From: a virus
Virus record (IMG/VR): IMGVR_UViG_3300030102_006157
Location: 70,561 to 95,947 of that record
Strand: one strand, 5' to 3'
DNA: 25,387 nucleotides
Below, piece by piece: positions 14,662 through 23,691 of the stretch (position 1 is its first letter; every line of letters starts with the position of its first letter). The notes beneath the pieces are model-generated. The model was not told the DNA's origin and searched no databases. It worked only from the letters and a program-made list of their open reading frames with translations. The position numbers and the translations under genes are program-made.

Positions 14662-16470
14662 TTAACTGTAATTCGTTACAAGGTTAGCATAATAATTACT
14701 ACCATCGTAAAATACTGTTAAAATATCTATTGTATTTGTACTTGACAATGTTTTATTACCTCCGGCGTATAAAAAACTAGATGTTAAAGTTCTTCCTGTA
14801 CCGTTAGTGTTGATAATTAAAGTTAAACTTTGTCCAGCAACAGGATTATTAAAAGCGTTAAACGTTAAATTATTATTTAAATTAATCTTTTGAATATTCC
14901 CGTTTATAACATCTGGAGTAATCGTTCCGCCTGTTGTGCCTATGTCATGAATATCTTCGTTATATTGTAAATTAGTAATTCTTGTTTGACCGGTACCGTC
15001 TGGAACAAGTGCAATGTTTCCGTTTGATACTGAAACAATAGATTGTCCATTCACATCTAACTCTGCACTCAATTGTGGAGAACCATCATCGGTTAAAGCT
15101 CCCATTGCACCAATGTCACCTCTAACTTCAGTTGCACTTCTTCCTTCTAATCCAGATGCTGTAAATTTTGCATAATCACCACTTGTAACAGCTGCGTGAT
15201 TGATAACTACAGTATTAGTATCTGCAATACCAAATGTTAAAGTATTTTGTTTTGTAGCGTCTTGTGTATCGACATACGCCTTTACAGATTCTGCAGACGG
15301 AACATTAGTTGAAGTAGCACCCACAAAATCGTCAGCATCTAATATCGTTATAGTCGTATCAGTACCTGGTACAAATTTGCTACCGTCCCATTTTAATACA
15401 TCATTATTGCTTGGAGCGCTTGTTGTTATATCAACGTCCGATAATTTATCGATACTAGTATTACCTAAATTTGTATCGTTTAAATATTTATTGGTCGATC
15501 CTTCTGTTAATGCAGTATCTGTATCTGGAACTGATGTTATATTTGAAAAAACTGGAGCAACTGTTGCGTTAATGTGTGCTGTTAATGCAGCTGCATTAAT
15601 TCTTGCCATAGCAACTGTACCTGTTGCGAGTGCAGATGCATTAAGATTTGTTACATTAGCTCCATCTCCATCAGTTGCTAAAGCGCCAATTCCAGCAGGC
15701 GTTGGCGGACTATATACTAATTCAACGCCATTAGCATCTGCAGTTGCTGCAATGGCACCATTACCTGTTGCGGTACCTTCAGTACCGACAGTTACTTCAG
15801 TCGCTAATAAAAATTTTCCGCCAGGTGCACCGGTAGGAACTGAATGACCGTTTAAAGTACCGGCAATCGTAACATCACTATCTGCTGCAATATTATTAAC
15901 AAACAGATTATTAAACATTTTACTTGTACTACCGAGATCTCGAGAACTATCAACATCTGGAATTAAATCACCTACATCGATAATACCGGCAGACGGTAAG
16001 AATCCCATAACTAATATATCTGCACCGTTTGCTGGAGCACTTGTAAAAGTTAAAGTTGTACCTGATAAACTATAGTTTGCCGGCGTATTCTGAATAACAC
16101 CATCAACGAAAACAAAGATATGATTTCCACTTGAATATGTTGTACTTAACGTAAAAGCTGTACTGCCATTACCGGTTAATTCTTGACGATTAACGCTATT
16201 AACAACCGTACCACCTCCGAACTCTAATCCAGTTCCGTCAGCTTTAACTAAAACTCCTTTACCGTTATTACCGGTATATGCAGAAGGAGTATCCGCTAAA
16301 TCTAAAAAATCATCTGCAGCTGTTGCAAATGTTAAAGCTCCGCTTCCATCAGTCTGAATGAACTGACCAGCATTACCATCTTGAGTAGGATAATTGAGTG
16401 TTGCTGTCGATCCAGCTTGTGTATTTACGGCTAAACCATGTTTAGCAAGAAATTTTTTCTTTGTAGCCAT
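14662..16470 (-). CDS. Fibre-like structural protein with repeated beta modules
   Basis: The 602-residue product starts MATKKKFLAKHGLAVNTQAG, a start common on fibre proteins of marine T4-like phages. Residues ~55-85 hold a FLDLADTPSAYTGNNGKGVL module and ~115-157 a VDGVIQNTPANYSL beta module. Residues 178-194 (DLGSTSKMFNNLFVNNI) are the repeated fibre motif of such phages. From ~220 to ~480 the chain is Ala/Thr/Asp-rich with spaced 'DTDTALTEG'-type strand repeats. The last ~100 residues (NPVAGQSLTLIINTNGTGRT, then LTVFYDGSNYYANLV) match a C-terminal beta domain frequent in phage fibres. It has its own late promoter and AGGA ribosome-binding site. It may be the short tail fibre (gp12 position) or a long-fibre segment. 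Confidence 0.83.
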   Translation of the reverse strand: MATKKKFLAKHGLAVNTQAGSTATLNYPTQDGNAGQFIQTDGSGALTFATAADDFLDLADTPSAYTGNNGKGVLVKADGTGLEFGGGTVVNSVNRQELTGNGSTAFTLSTTYSSGNHIFVFVDGVIQNTPANYSLSGTTLTFTSAPANGADILVMGFLPSAGIIDVGDLIPDVDSSRDLGSTSKMFNNLFVNNIAADSDVTIAGTLNGHSVPTGAPGGKFLLATEVTVGTEGTATGNGAIAATADANGVELVYSPPTPAGIGALATDGDGANVTNLNASALATGTVAMARINAAALTAHINATVAPVFSNITSVPDTDTALTEGSTNKYLNDTNLGNTSIDKLSDVDITTSAPSNNDVLKWDGSKFVPGTDTTITILDADDFVGATSTNVPSAESVKAYVDTQDATKQNTLTFGIADTNTVVINHAAVTSGDYAKFTASGLEGRSATEVRGDIGAMGALTDDGSPQLSAELDVNGQSIVSVSNGNIALVPDGTGQTRITNLQYNEDIHDIGTTGGTITPDVINGNIQKINLNNNLTFNAFNNPVAGQSLTLIINTNGTGRTLTSSFLYAGGNKTLSSTNTIDILTVFYDGSNYYANLVTNYS

Positions 16471-16504
16471 TGTCCTGTTTCCCTATCCACAGTTAATTTA
16501 TAAC

Positions 16505-16512
16505 TATTTATA
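16505..16512 (-). promoter_or_regulatory. T4-type late promoter box TATAAATA for the 602-residue fibre gene
   Basis: The minus strand reads TATAAATA from 16512 to 16505, in the 53-base gap after the stop of the 470-residue fibre gene. The predicted leader is about 30 bases and contains AGGA before the ATG at 16470. Confidence 0.85.
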
Positions 16513-16523
16513 CATTTTGGATA

Positions 16524-17936
16524 TTAAAACGGGTGACTATTATCTGAAACTGGCCCAGTTCCTGAACTAGGAAAAAAGTTTAAACTATGATTACTTGCAC
16601 TTCTATCTTGAGGAAGAGTTGATGAACTAGTATTATCTTGGCAAGTTAATAATACAGTACCACTAATTGCTGTAAGTGGACTTGTAGGTACTGTAAAAGC
16701 TGATGTGTAAATAGCTGTTCCTTTTATAACTCGAACATTAGAAATGTATCCATTAAAGAAGTAAGATCCGGAAAAATAAGTATGATCTCCAACATGAAAT
16801 TTAAGTCCTCCAGCGCTGCCATAGTCCTTTATATCCCAGGGATTTGTTGAATTAGTTCCAGATAATGATCCATCATACCACATTTTATATGTTCCACTTT
16901 CTTTTGTAAGTGCTATATGACGCCAATTATTATATTGATTTCCAATAGATTGAGTGATTAAAGAGCCATTATTATAATCTCCAGCAATTAAATTTCCGTT
17001 ATCAATTTTCATTGAAACATATTGATTAATACCGACTTCCCATATATAATCAGGGTATGTTTGATTAACACTAGTATCAAAATTTGGTTTAATCCACATT
17101 TCTACAGTAAAGTCAGCTAAACCAAACTCAAAATCAGACGAGGGAGAAGCAGTAGTAAAATAATCATTTGTACCATCAAAATAAGTTGAACCATTGGGTA
17201 AAAAACTTAAAGTAAAAGCACTAGCTGATGATGTAGCTACATTAACACCATCAGATGCAGAAAATGTTAAACTAAAAGAACCAGCGTGTGCGCTATTTGT
17301 ACTTGGAGTTATTTTAAAAAATTTATTTGTTGTGAGAGTATTTTCTGCTAATGCGCTGTATGTACCACCAGATGTTGCACTCGATGTTACTGTGGCAGTT
17401 GAACCTATTGATCCTACACTTACCGCATATTTGTATTGTAATGTGACACCTTCAGGATCGGACGCTGATATTTCAATACTTACTGGAGTACCATCAGTAG
17501 CAAGTGAATATGAAGCATTACCAGCTGATGATATTGTTGGTTCTTGATTTGTTATAGTCGCAACTTTATACCACGCGTTATTTGATGTATTCCAAATATA
17601 TACTATACCAGTTGCGATAACAAGAGCTTGGTCGCCTGCAGCTGCAGTTGCTGGTAAATCATTTAAAGTATTATATGCTTTTACACCACCAACACTTTCT
17701 GCCGTTGGTGAGCCTCCACCAGATACTTTTTGAAATTCGTGCGCACCGGTAGAACTTCTTTTTAAAATAATTTTGTCAGTAGATGTACCAAGATGAATTT
17801 CTTCAGCAATTAATTTTCTATCATTACCACTGACATCTCTAACCATCAAGTTACCAGAACTATCAATAAGTTTTGTATTATTTAAAAATACTGGATCTGT
17901 GCCTGATCTATTTGCTCTATCTCTGGCAATACTCAT
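16524..17936 (-). CDS. LamG-domain tail fibre/adhesin, shortest paralogue
   Basis: The 470 residues have three parts. Residues 1-125 are the N-terminal module shared with the two other complete fibres here: MSIARDRANRSGTDP, then TDKIILKRSSTGAHEFQ, ending AWYKVATITN. Residues ~128-246 are an Ig/cadherin-like domain (ISSAGNASYSLATDGTP, SASDPEG, FSASDGVNVA). Residues ~250-430 are one LamG lectin-like domain, opening STYFDGTNDYF, with DFTVEMWIKP and the closing FFNGYISNVRVIKGTAIYT strand. The protein ends NSHPF. The N-module presumably attaches the fibre and the LamG domain presumably binds glycan or protein on the host. The start, 12 bases after the upstream stop, has only AGAAAG ahead of it, so coupling to the upstream gene is likely. 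This junction is a near copy of that at 23691-23704. Confidence 0.85.
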   Translation of the reverse strand: MSIARDRANRSGTDPVFLNNTKLIDSSGNLMVRDVSGNDRKLIAEEIHLGTSTDKIILKRSSTGAHEFQKVSGGGSPTAESVGGVKAYNTLNDLPATAAAGDQALVIATGIVYIWNTSNNAWYKVATITNQEPTISSAGNASYSLATDGTPVSIEISASDPEGVTLQYKYAVSVGSIGSTATVTSSATSGGTYSALAENTLTTNKFFKITPSTNSAHAGSFSLTFSASDGVNVATSSASAFTLSFLPNGSTYFDGTNDYFTTASPSSDFEFGLADFTVEMWIKPNFDTSVNQTYPDYIWEVGINQYVSMKIDNGNLIAGDYNNGSLITQSIGNQYNNWRHIALTKESGTYKMWYDGSLSGTNSTNPWDIKDYGSAGGLKFHVGDHTYFSGSYFFNGYISNVRVIKGTAIYTSAFTVPTSPLTAISGTVLLTCQDNTSSSTLPQDRSASNHSLNFFPSSGTGPVSDNSHPF

Positions 17937-18094
17937 TGTATATACTTTCTAAAATGGATTAAGTCTCGTAGCAACACAATTATTTACAGGTATTATCGTG
18001 CAATTTCCACTAGCATCAATTATTTGATTGCTGTGTTGAGCAGTTAATAACTTTGTATTTGTTATAGCAGTTAATGCTGAAGTTGGTACAGTAA
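17911..18094. repeat. Copy 1 of the duplicated fibre-gene junction
   Basis: This stretch aligns without gaps to 23666-23849 (offset 5755). It spans the 5' end of the MSIARDR fibre gene, the 12-base spacer and the last ~145 bases of the upstream LamG gene. The first 51 bases have two mismatches; most differences beyond are at third codon positions. Confidence 0.85.
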
Positions 18095-21000
18095 AGTTAC
18101 CGGTATATACTGGTGATCCAACTACTAATCTAAAATTAGATATATGACCAGTAAGAACCGCGTATTGTGCATAACCACCACCAATTGCAAGTCTATTATA
18201 AGTAATATTTGTAGAATTTGTAAAGGTTGAAGTAAATGGCATATGTGTGCCATTAAAATATAATTTTATTTCATTATTATATCTAACAATAGCCATATGA
18301 TACCATGTTAAAGGATTTATTATGGCACTACCACTTGTTTGCATAAAACCACTTCCAGAAGTAATATTAGATACATCAAACTTAGCACCATCAGCTCTAG
18401 TAGTACCTTTATTATGATATATTGTAAAACCATTGGCTGCACTAGTGCCTCCAGAAGAGGGAAATGGTACATAACTACTTGATGAAAATGACCAGTAACC
18501 ATTGTATTCATAAATTTCTTGATTGGCACTACCAACACCAAAAAGACCTTTATCATAAAACCAATATTCTATACAAAAATCACCAGAACCTAATTCTATA
18601 TTACTATCATCTACGTAAATGTAACGATTATCATAATCATCGCATTCAATAGAGCCATTAGCTTGTGAAAATGGAGATACATAACTACCTAATGGATTAC
18701 CAGATTGAATTAAAGTGTTACTTGCTGAACTATTATCTTTGAGATTAGCTGATTGAGCACCATATTGTGCAAAATTATAAGTACCATTCTTTGTTATAGA
18801 TATTGAATTATCAGATTCATCTACTATTATACCACTAGCATTACCCCTAATTAAAGTAAACAATTCAGTTTCTGAAGCAGTAGGATTGCTTACATTAGTT
18901 GTTGATTCATAATTTCCACCAGTTTTAGTAATATTTCTAGGTGGTGTAAATGCACCAGTATAAACTGCTTTTGAACAAAATCTTAATTGAGACATCCAAA
19001 TTCCGCCATCAAGACCTTGACCGCCACCGGCATGTGTACCATTAGTTTTAAATTTTCCATCAGTTATATTGTAAGAACCACCATTTGTAGTTGAAAGTAA
19101 TTCTACACCATCTATATAGACTTTTACATTTCCGCCTGTTCTAACCATAGCAAAATGATACCACTGATCTATATTTAATCCAACACCAGCAGTACCATGA
19201 ACGGTTCCACCACCACCTCCAAAAGCTGAACCACTACTTACTATACCAAGACTAGTAGGATTAGTACCACTTCCTGCGGAATAACCAAATCGATAACCAT
19301 TTTCCATATAATCAAACATAAGAGGATAAGCTACATCACCATGAGATTCAAATCTATAATAAAATTCAATAGTAAAATCACCAGTTCCTACTACAAGATT
19401 TGAGTCATTAATAGCAAGATTAGCATTTTTATTATAAGCCCATCCACAACCACCAGTTTCATATTTTGGCGCATTTTCTTTCAGTGCTAAAAATTTAGTA
19501 TTTGTTCCACCAACAGCACTTAAATCAGTAGTTGGTACAGTAAAATTAGTAGCAAATGGAGTTTCCGCACTTCCGGCTGCATTACCATTTGCAGTGATAG
19601 TGTAACCATTACTACTTGCATCAGTAATACTACCAGTACTATTTTGACAGGTTAATAGTTGTGTTCCGGATATGGCAGTTAAAGGAGAAGTTGGTGGTGT
19701 AAATCCAGAAGCAGCATAAACAGCACTGCCTGTAACAATTCTAAAATTGGAAATATAACCAGTCAATAGATGTGTAGTGTTATCCATATATCTGGATCCT
19801 AATCTTATAGTACTTCCAGTCAGATTTACTGTTGCGGTTGCACTACCTTGTTGAACACCATTTTTATAAAGATAAAAAACATTTGAAATTCGTTGAAGAG
19901 CAACATGATACCAAACACCATTAGACCCAATCGCACCTCCAGAAAAACCAATCTGTGATGATCCTCCACCGTGTGTTACAAAAAACTTATCTATTGCTAC
20001 AACAATTCCACCATCAGCACCACTAGCTTGACAAGTACTAAAATATCCATCATAACTGCCTGAAGTAGTGTGATATATCCAACCCTCCATTGTAAAATCT
20101 CCAGTACCTGAAAGAGGATTTGTCGTATCTATATAATCTCCACTACCATCAAAAGAAGTTGAAGCACCAGTTTCTGGATTAAGTGTGTAAGCAAGTTGTC
20201 CTTTAACAATTCTAAAATTAGAAATATATCCTGTAAATTCTTTGGATCCAGAATGCTTATCAGCAATTCTCATTGTAGTCGCCGTAATATTTGCGGTACT
20301 ACCAGTATAACTTCCAACTTCAACACCATTATGAAAAAGTTGTACTTTTCCACTACTATCTCTCGTAAAAGCTATGTGATACCAAGTAGTTTGATCTAAA
20401 GAGCCAACACTATATGTCAATTGTGTTTCACTATCAATTTGTGCTCTTATATCTCCATTTTTAAAAGTAACTCTTATATTTTCACTACCAATATCATAAA
20501 GAAATATTGTAGAAGAACCATTAGTATCAAAATCGGGTATATAAAAACACTCTATAGAAAATGCACCCGTACCAAAAAGAAAAGATGCATTATCTGTAGC
20601 TTCTATACGATCACCAGAACCATCAAAATAAATAGAACCACCCACATCAAATCCTAAAGTAAATGAAGATGCACTTGAGTTAGCTACATTAACACCATCA
20701 GATGCAGAGAATGTTAAACTAAAAGTACCCGCATGTGCAGTATTAGTTGAAGGTGTAACTTTAAAATATTTATTTGATGTAAGTGTATTTGCGTTAATTG
20801 CACTATATGTTCCACCAGAAGTAGAACTTGAAGTCACTGTTGCGGTACTACCAAGAGATCCGCTTGTAACTTGATACTTATATTGAAGAGCAAGGCCTTC
20901 TGGATCTGTTGCCGCTATTTCAACTATAACCGGTGTTCCATCTGTCGCAAAGCTATACGAAGCATTACCTGCTGATGATATCGTAGGAGATGCATTTGTT

Positions 21001-21383
21001 ACTGTTGCTATTTTATACCAACCTGTACCATTATAAATCATTAAGTTATTATTTGAAGTTACAAATTTTGTATCACCTGCACTATTACCAGTTAATGGTA
21101 AATCACCTGGATTTGTAACTACACCAGTTCCAACTTGTGTAGTTTCAGTTGTTGAACCATCAGTAGTTTGAAATTGAACTTTACCTGTAGAACTATCTCT
21201 TTTTACAATAACTCTATCGGAACCAGTACCAACTTGTAATTCTTCTGCAAAAACTTTTTTAAGTGTAGTACCATCTTGAGCAGTAACTTTTATATCGTTA
21301 CTACCTTCAAGAGATAAACGCACATCACTAATGTTAATCGGATCACTACCTGATCTATTTGCTCTATCTCTTGACTTACCCAT
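17949..21383 (-). CDS. Large tail fibre/adhesin with four LamG domains
   Basis: The 1144-residue product is the largest in the window. Residues 1-125 are the shared N-terminal module (MGKSRDRANRSGSDP, DRVIVKRDSSTGKVQFQ, GWYKIATVTN). Residues 128-245 are the Ig/cadherin-like domain (ATDPEG, FSASDGVNVA). Four LamG-type domains follow at about 250-400 (YFDGSGDRIEATDN), 410-610 (SFDGSGDYIDTTNP), 650-815 (LVVGTGDFTIEFYYR) and 910-1100 (GSGDFCIEYWFYDKG). Each ends in a 'GYISNFRIV.G...YT'-like strand. The C-terminus contains KLLTAQHSNQIIDASGNCTI and ends LNPF, shared with the gene at the right edge. It is the first gene behind the promoter at 21401-21408 and has a clear AAGGA. It is probably a long or side tail fibre whose lectin domains contact the host surface. 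Confidence 0.87.
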   Translation of the reverse strand: MGKSRDRANRSGSDPINISDVRLSLEGSNDIKVTAQDGTTLKKVFAEELQVGTGSDRVIVKRDSSTGKVQFQTTDGSTTETTQVGTGVVTNPGDLPLTGNSAGDTKFVTSNNNLMIYNGTGWYKIATVTNASPTISSAGNASYSFATDGTPVIVEIAATDPEGLALQYKYQVTSGSLGSTATVTSSSTSGGTYSAINANTLTSNKYFKVTPSTNTAHAGTFSLTFSASDGVNVANSSASSFTLGFDVGGSIYFDGSGDRIEATDNASFLFGTGAFSIECFYIPDFDTNGSSTIFLYDIGSENIRVTFKNGDIRAQIDSETQLTYSVGSLDQTTWYHIAFTRDSSGKVQLFHNGVEVGSYTGSTANITATTMRIADKHSGSKEFTGYISNFRIVKGQLAYTLNPETGASTSFDGSGDYIDTTNPLSGTGDFTMEGWIYHTTSGSYDGYFSTCQASGADGGIVVAIDKFFVTHGGGSSQIGFSGGAIGSNGVWYHVALQRISNVFYLYKNGVQQGSATATVNLTGSTIRLGSRYMDNTTHLLTGYISNFRIVTGSAVYAASGFTPPTSPLTAISGTQLLTCQNSTGSITDASSNGYTITANGNAAGSAETPFATNFTVPTTDLSAVGGTNTKFLALKENAPKYETGGCGWAYNKNANLAINDSNLVVGTGDFTIEFYYRFESHGDVAYPLMFDYMENGYRFGYSAGSGTNPTSLGIVSSGSAFGGGGGTVHGTAGVGLNIDQWYHFAMVRTGGNVKVYIDGVELLSTTNGGSYNITDGKFKTNGTHAGGGQGLDGGIWMSQLRFCSKAVYTGAFTPPRNITKTGGNYESTTNVSNPTASETELFTLIRGNASGIIVDESDNSISITKNGTYNFAQYGAQSANLKDNSSASNTLIQSGNPLGSYVSPFSQANGSIECDDYDNRYIYVDDSNIELGSGDFCIEYWFYDKGLFGVGSANQEIYEYNGYWSFSSSSYVPFPSSGGTSAANGFTIYHNKGTTRADGAKFDVSNITSGSGFMQTSGSAIINPLTWYHMAIVRYNNEIKLYFNGTHMPFTSTFTNSTNITYNRLAIGGGYAQYAVLTGHISNFRLVVGSPVYTGNFTVPTSALTAITNTKLLTAQHSNQIIDASGNCTIIPVNNCVATRLNPF
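18115..18158. repeat. 44-base perfect repeat inside LamG coding, copy 1
   Basis: These 44 bases are identical to 24512-24555 in the same strand and reading frame. They encode the final strand of a LamG domain (GHISNFRLVVGS region). They form one edge of the cassette difference between the two genes and are a plausible site for recombination. Confidence 0.85.
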
Positions 21384-21400
21384 GCTTTTTCCTTTTTATG

Positions 21401-21408
21401 TATTTATA
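21401..21408 (-). promoter_or_regulatory. T4-type late promoter box TATAAATA for the 1144-residue fibre gene
   Basis: The minus strand reads TATAAATA from 21408 to 21401, in the 28-base gap between fibre genes. The ATG at 21383 follows an AAGGA ribosome-binding site. The unit contains the 1144- and 470-residue fibre genes. Confidence 0.85.
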
Positions 21409-21411
21409 ACA

Positions 21412-23691
21412 TTAACCAATATAAGTTGCAGAACCTGTTGATGAATAAACATGATAAGTATATCCACCGCTCGTATGAACACTATCTCCTTGACTATTTT
21501 TTGCACCACCTGCATATCTAATAATTACTATACCGCTACCACCTGCTCCTGCTGCACCGTCACCTGCTCTACCACCGCCTGCGCCTCCACCGCCACCAGT
21601 ATTTGCGGCACCGTCTTGACCTACCCAAGTTTGTCCTGAACTAAAAGTTCCATCACCACCGCCACCTTGTCCACCATTGTGCGTAGCATTAGCGCCATCA
21701 TATTTTGATCCAGCTCCACCGCCTCCATAATAACCACTGTCTCCTGTAGAAGTTGCTGTAGCCCATGCTGAATAAGTATTCACACCATCACCGCCATGTT
21801 GGTCAGTAGCATTAGCACCGGCTCCACCTCCGCCACCGCCGCCATAACCGCCCCAATGACCAAATCCATTAAAACCTGATACTTCTACACCATCAATACC
21901 ATAGCCTTGTCCTGGAATACTTTTACCTGATGTGCCACCGTTAATAGCATAACCGCCACCACCATTAGCACCATTACCACCAACTTCTGTGGCTGCTGAA
22001 TTATTTCCTGCACCTCCGCCACCACCTCCTCTTGCTAATGCTAAATAAGATGTAAGAACTTTAGTATTAGCAGCTGCGCCATTATTCGCAGTTACAGTAT
22101 AATTGTTAGAACTTGCGTCGGTAATTGCACCAGTACTATTTTGACAAGTTAATAAGATAGTATCTGAATCATTTGTAAAAGCAGCAGATGGTCTAGTAAA
22201 ATCCGCACCGTATCTAGCTGTACTTGAAACTCTTACGTTTGACAAATATCCATGCATCGGTTCATAACCATCAGAATTTTCACCAATAGTAATTAAACTT
22301 GCTGAAGGAGTTGCGGCCATATTTGTTGCTGAATTGTTATTATTACCTGCTACATTCTTTCCATCTATATACATACGAAAGTTTTGGCCTTCTTTAACCC
22401 AAGCTAAATGAACCCATCTATTAGAAACTATATGATGCGCTGCATCATTAGTAAATAAATCACTAGTAGCAGCGCTGTAGACATACATTGCAGTAAGATT
22501 ACTAGAGACTTTTCTTCTACCAAATATTATTCTTGTGCCTGAATTAAATTCTAAAATATTTTGTTCATCACCTGGTGCTTCATCATCATAAAATGCCCAT
22601 GCTTCAACAGTAAAGTTTGCAAGAGAATTAATAATATTAGTTGAAGAAATAGTAAGATTATCATTATTTCCATCAAATTGTGTTGAACCAGCAAAAACAG
22701 AACCGGCTCCATTTACTTGTACAGAACTTGCAGTACCGGGATTACCTCCTCCTCTAGTTGTTGATGCAGCTATACCTGCTCCACCTGCCCCTACTACTAT
22801 ATCTAATTGTGTTCCAGGACTATAAGTGTATGTGCCTGATAAAATAACACCGCCTCCACCTCCAGCTCCAGATTGATAATCGGTAAAACCAGCTTTACCA
22901 CCGCCGCCGCCTCCACCAACAACTAATATTTCAATATCATGTGAAAATGCTAGAGTAAAAGCCGAAGCACTTGAATTTGCGACATTTACACCATCTGACG
23001 CATGAAATGTTAAGCTAAAAGCTCCAGAATAAGAACTATTTGTTGATGGTGTAATTTTAAAATATTTATTTGATGTTAAAGTGTTTTCAGCTAAAGCACT
23101 ATAAGTTCCGCCAGATGTTGCACTACTCGTAACAGCAGCAGTAGCTCCACCTCCATTTGTTAGTGAACCTGATGTTACTGTATACTTATACTGTAAAGGT
23201 ACTCCTTCAGGATCCGACGCAGTAACTTCTATACTTACAGGTGTTCCATCAGTAGCAAAAGAATAACTTGCATTACCAGCAGAAGATATCGTTGGAGTCG
23301 CATTTGTTATTTCAGCAACTTTATACCAACCAGATTTGTATACGTACATAAAATTATTAGCAGTAACAAGAGCCATTACACCTTCGTCCGCAGATGCTGG
23401 TAAATCACTTGTATTTGCGTAAATTGTTAAACCACCAGTTGGTTGATCAGCAGGTGAGCCTCCACCAGATACTGTTTGTAAATTAACTTTTCCTGTAGAA
23501 CTATCTCTCTTAATGATAATTTTATCATTATCATCATCACCAATTTGCACTTCAGATGTGATTAATCTTTTTGGATTATCAGATGTATCTTGTACAACAA
23601 GATCATCACTAGCATTAGAAGATATTTTACTCGCACCAATAACGAGTGGATCAGATCCTACTCTATTTGCTCTATCTCTAGCAATACTCAT
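21412..23691 (-). CDS. Tail fibre/adhesin with a LamG domain nested in a glycine-rich domain
   Basis: The 759-residue product starts with the shared N-module (1-125; MSIARDRANRVGSDP, IIIKRDSSTGKVNLQ, GWYKVAEITN) and the Ig/cadherin-like domain (128-250; TASDPEG, HASDGVNVA). Residues 253-335 begin a glycine-rich domain: IEILVVGGGGGGG, then GVILSGTYTYSPGTQLDIVV and GAGGAG. At ~336 a complete LamG domain interrupts it (STQFDGNNDNLTIS ... GYLSNVRVSSTARYG ... TDASSNNYTVTANN, to ~545). The glycine-rich part resumes at ~552 (ARGGGGGGAG) and runs in GGNG/GGGG blocks to GGSGIVIIRYAGG at 717-729, with a closing SGGYTYHVYSSTGSATY strand pair. Glycine-rich sandwiches of this kind form receptor-binding tips in T-even gp38 adhesins; the same role is inferred here. 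The start has AGAAAG and follows the upstream stop by 12 bases. Confidence 0.87.
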   Translation of the reverse strand: MSIARDRANRVGSDPLVIGASKISSNASDDLVVQDTSDNPKRLITSEVQIGDDDNDKIIIKRDSSTGKVNLQTVSGGGSPADQPTGGLTIYANTSDLPASADEGVMALVTANNFMYVYKSGWYKVAEITNATPTISSAGNASYSFATDGTPVSIEVTASDPEGVPLQYKYTVTSGSLTNGGGATAAVTSSATSGGTYSALAENTLTSNKYFKITPSTNSSYSGAFSLTFHASDGVNVANSSASAFTLAFSHDIEILVVGGGGGGGKAGFTDYQSGAGGGGGVILSGTYTYSPGTQLDIVVGAGGAGIAASTTRGGGNPGTASSVQVNGAGSVFAGSTQFDGNNDNLTISSTNIINSLANFTVEAWAFYDDEAPGDEQNILEFNSGTRIIFGRRKVSSNLTAMYVYSAATSDLFTNDAAHHIVSNRWVHLAWVKEGQNFRMYIDGKNVAGNNNNSATNMAATPSASLITIGENSDGYEPMHGYLSNVRVSSTARYGADFTRPSAAFTNDSDTILLTCQNSTGAITDASSNNYTVTANNGAAANTKVLTSYLALARGGGGGGAGNNSAATEVGGNGANGGGGYAINGGTSGKSIPGQGYGIDGVEVSGFNGFGHWGGYGGGGGGGAGANATDQHGGDGVNTYSAWATATSTGDSGYYGGGGAGSKYDGANATHNGGQGGGGDGTFSSGQTWVGQDGAANTGGGGGAGGGRAGDGAAGAGGSGIVIIRYAGGAKNSQGDSVHTSGGYTYHVYSSTGSATYIG

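Noticed and set aside
15200-15847. Long plus-strand open frame (215 codons) and other plus-strand frames across the window
   Set aside because: They lie antisense to well-supported structural genes, lack ribosome-binding sites and have compositions expected of reverse-frame translations of Gly/Thr/Ala-rich fibres.
21534-22030. Clusters of short CCACC/CCGCC repeats, considered as a satellite or CRISPR-like array
   Set aside because: They are runs of glycine codons of the minus-strand glycine-rich domain; spacing is irregular and there are no spacers.
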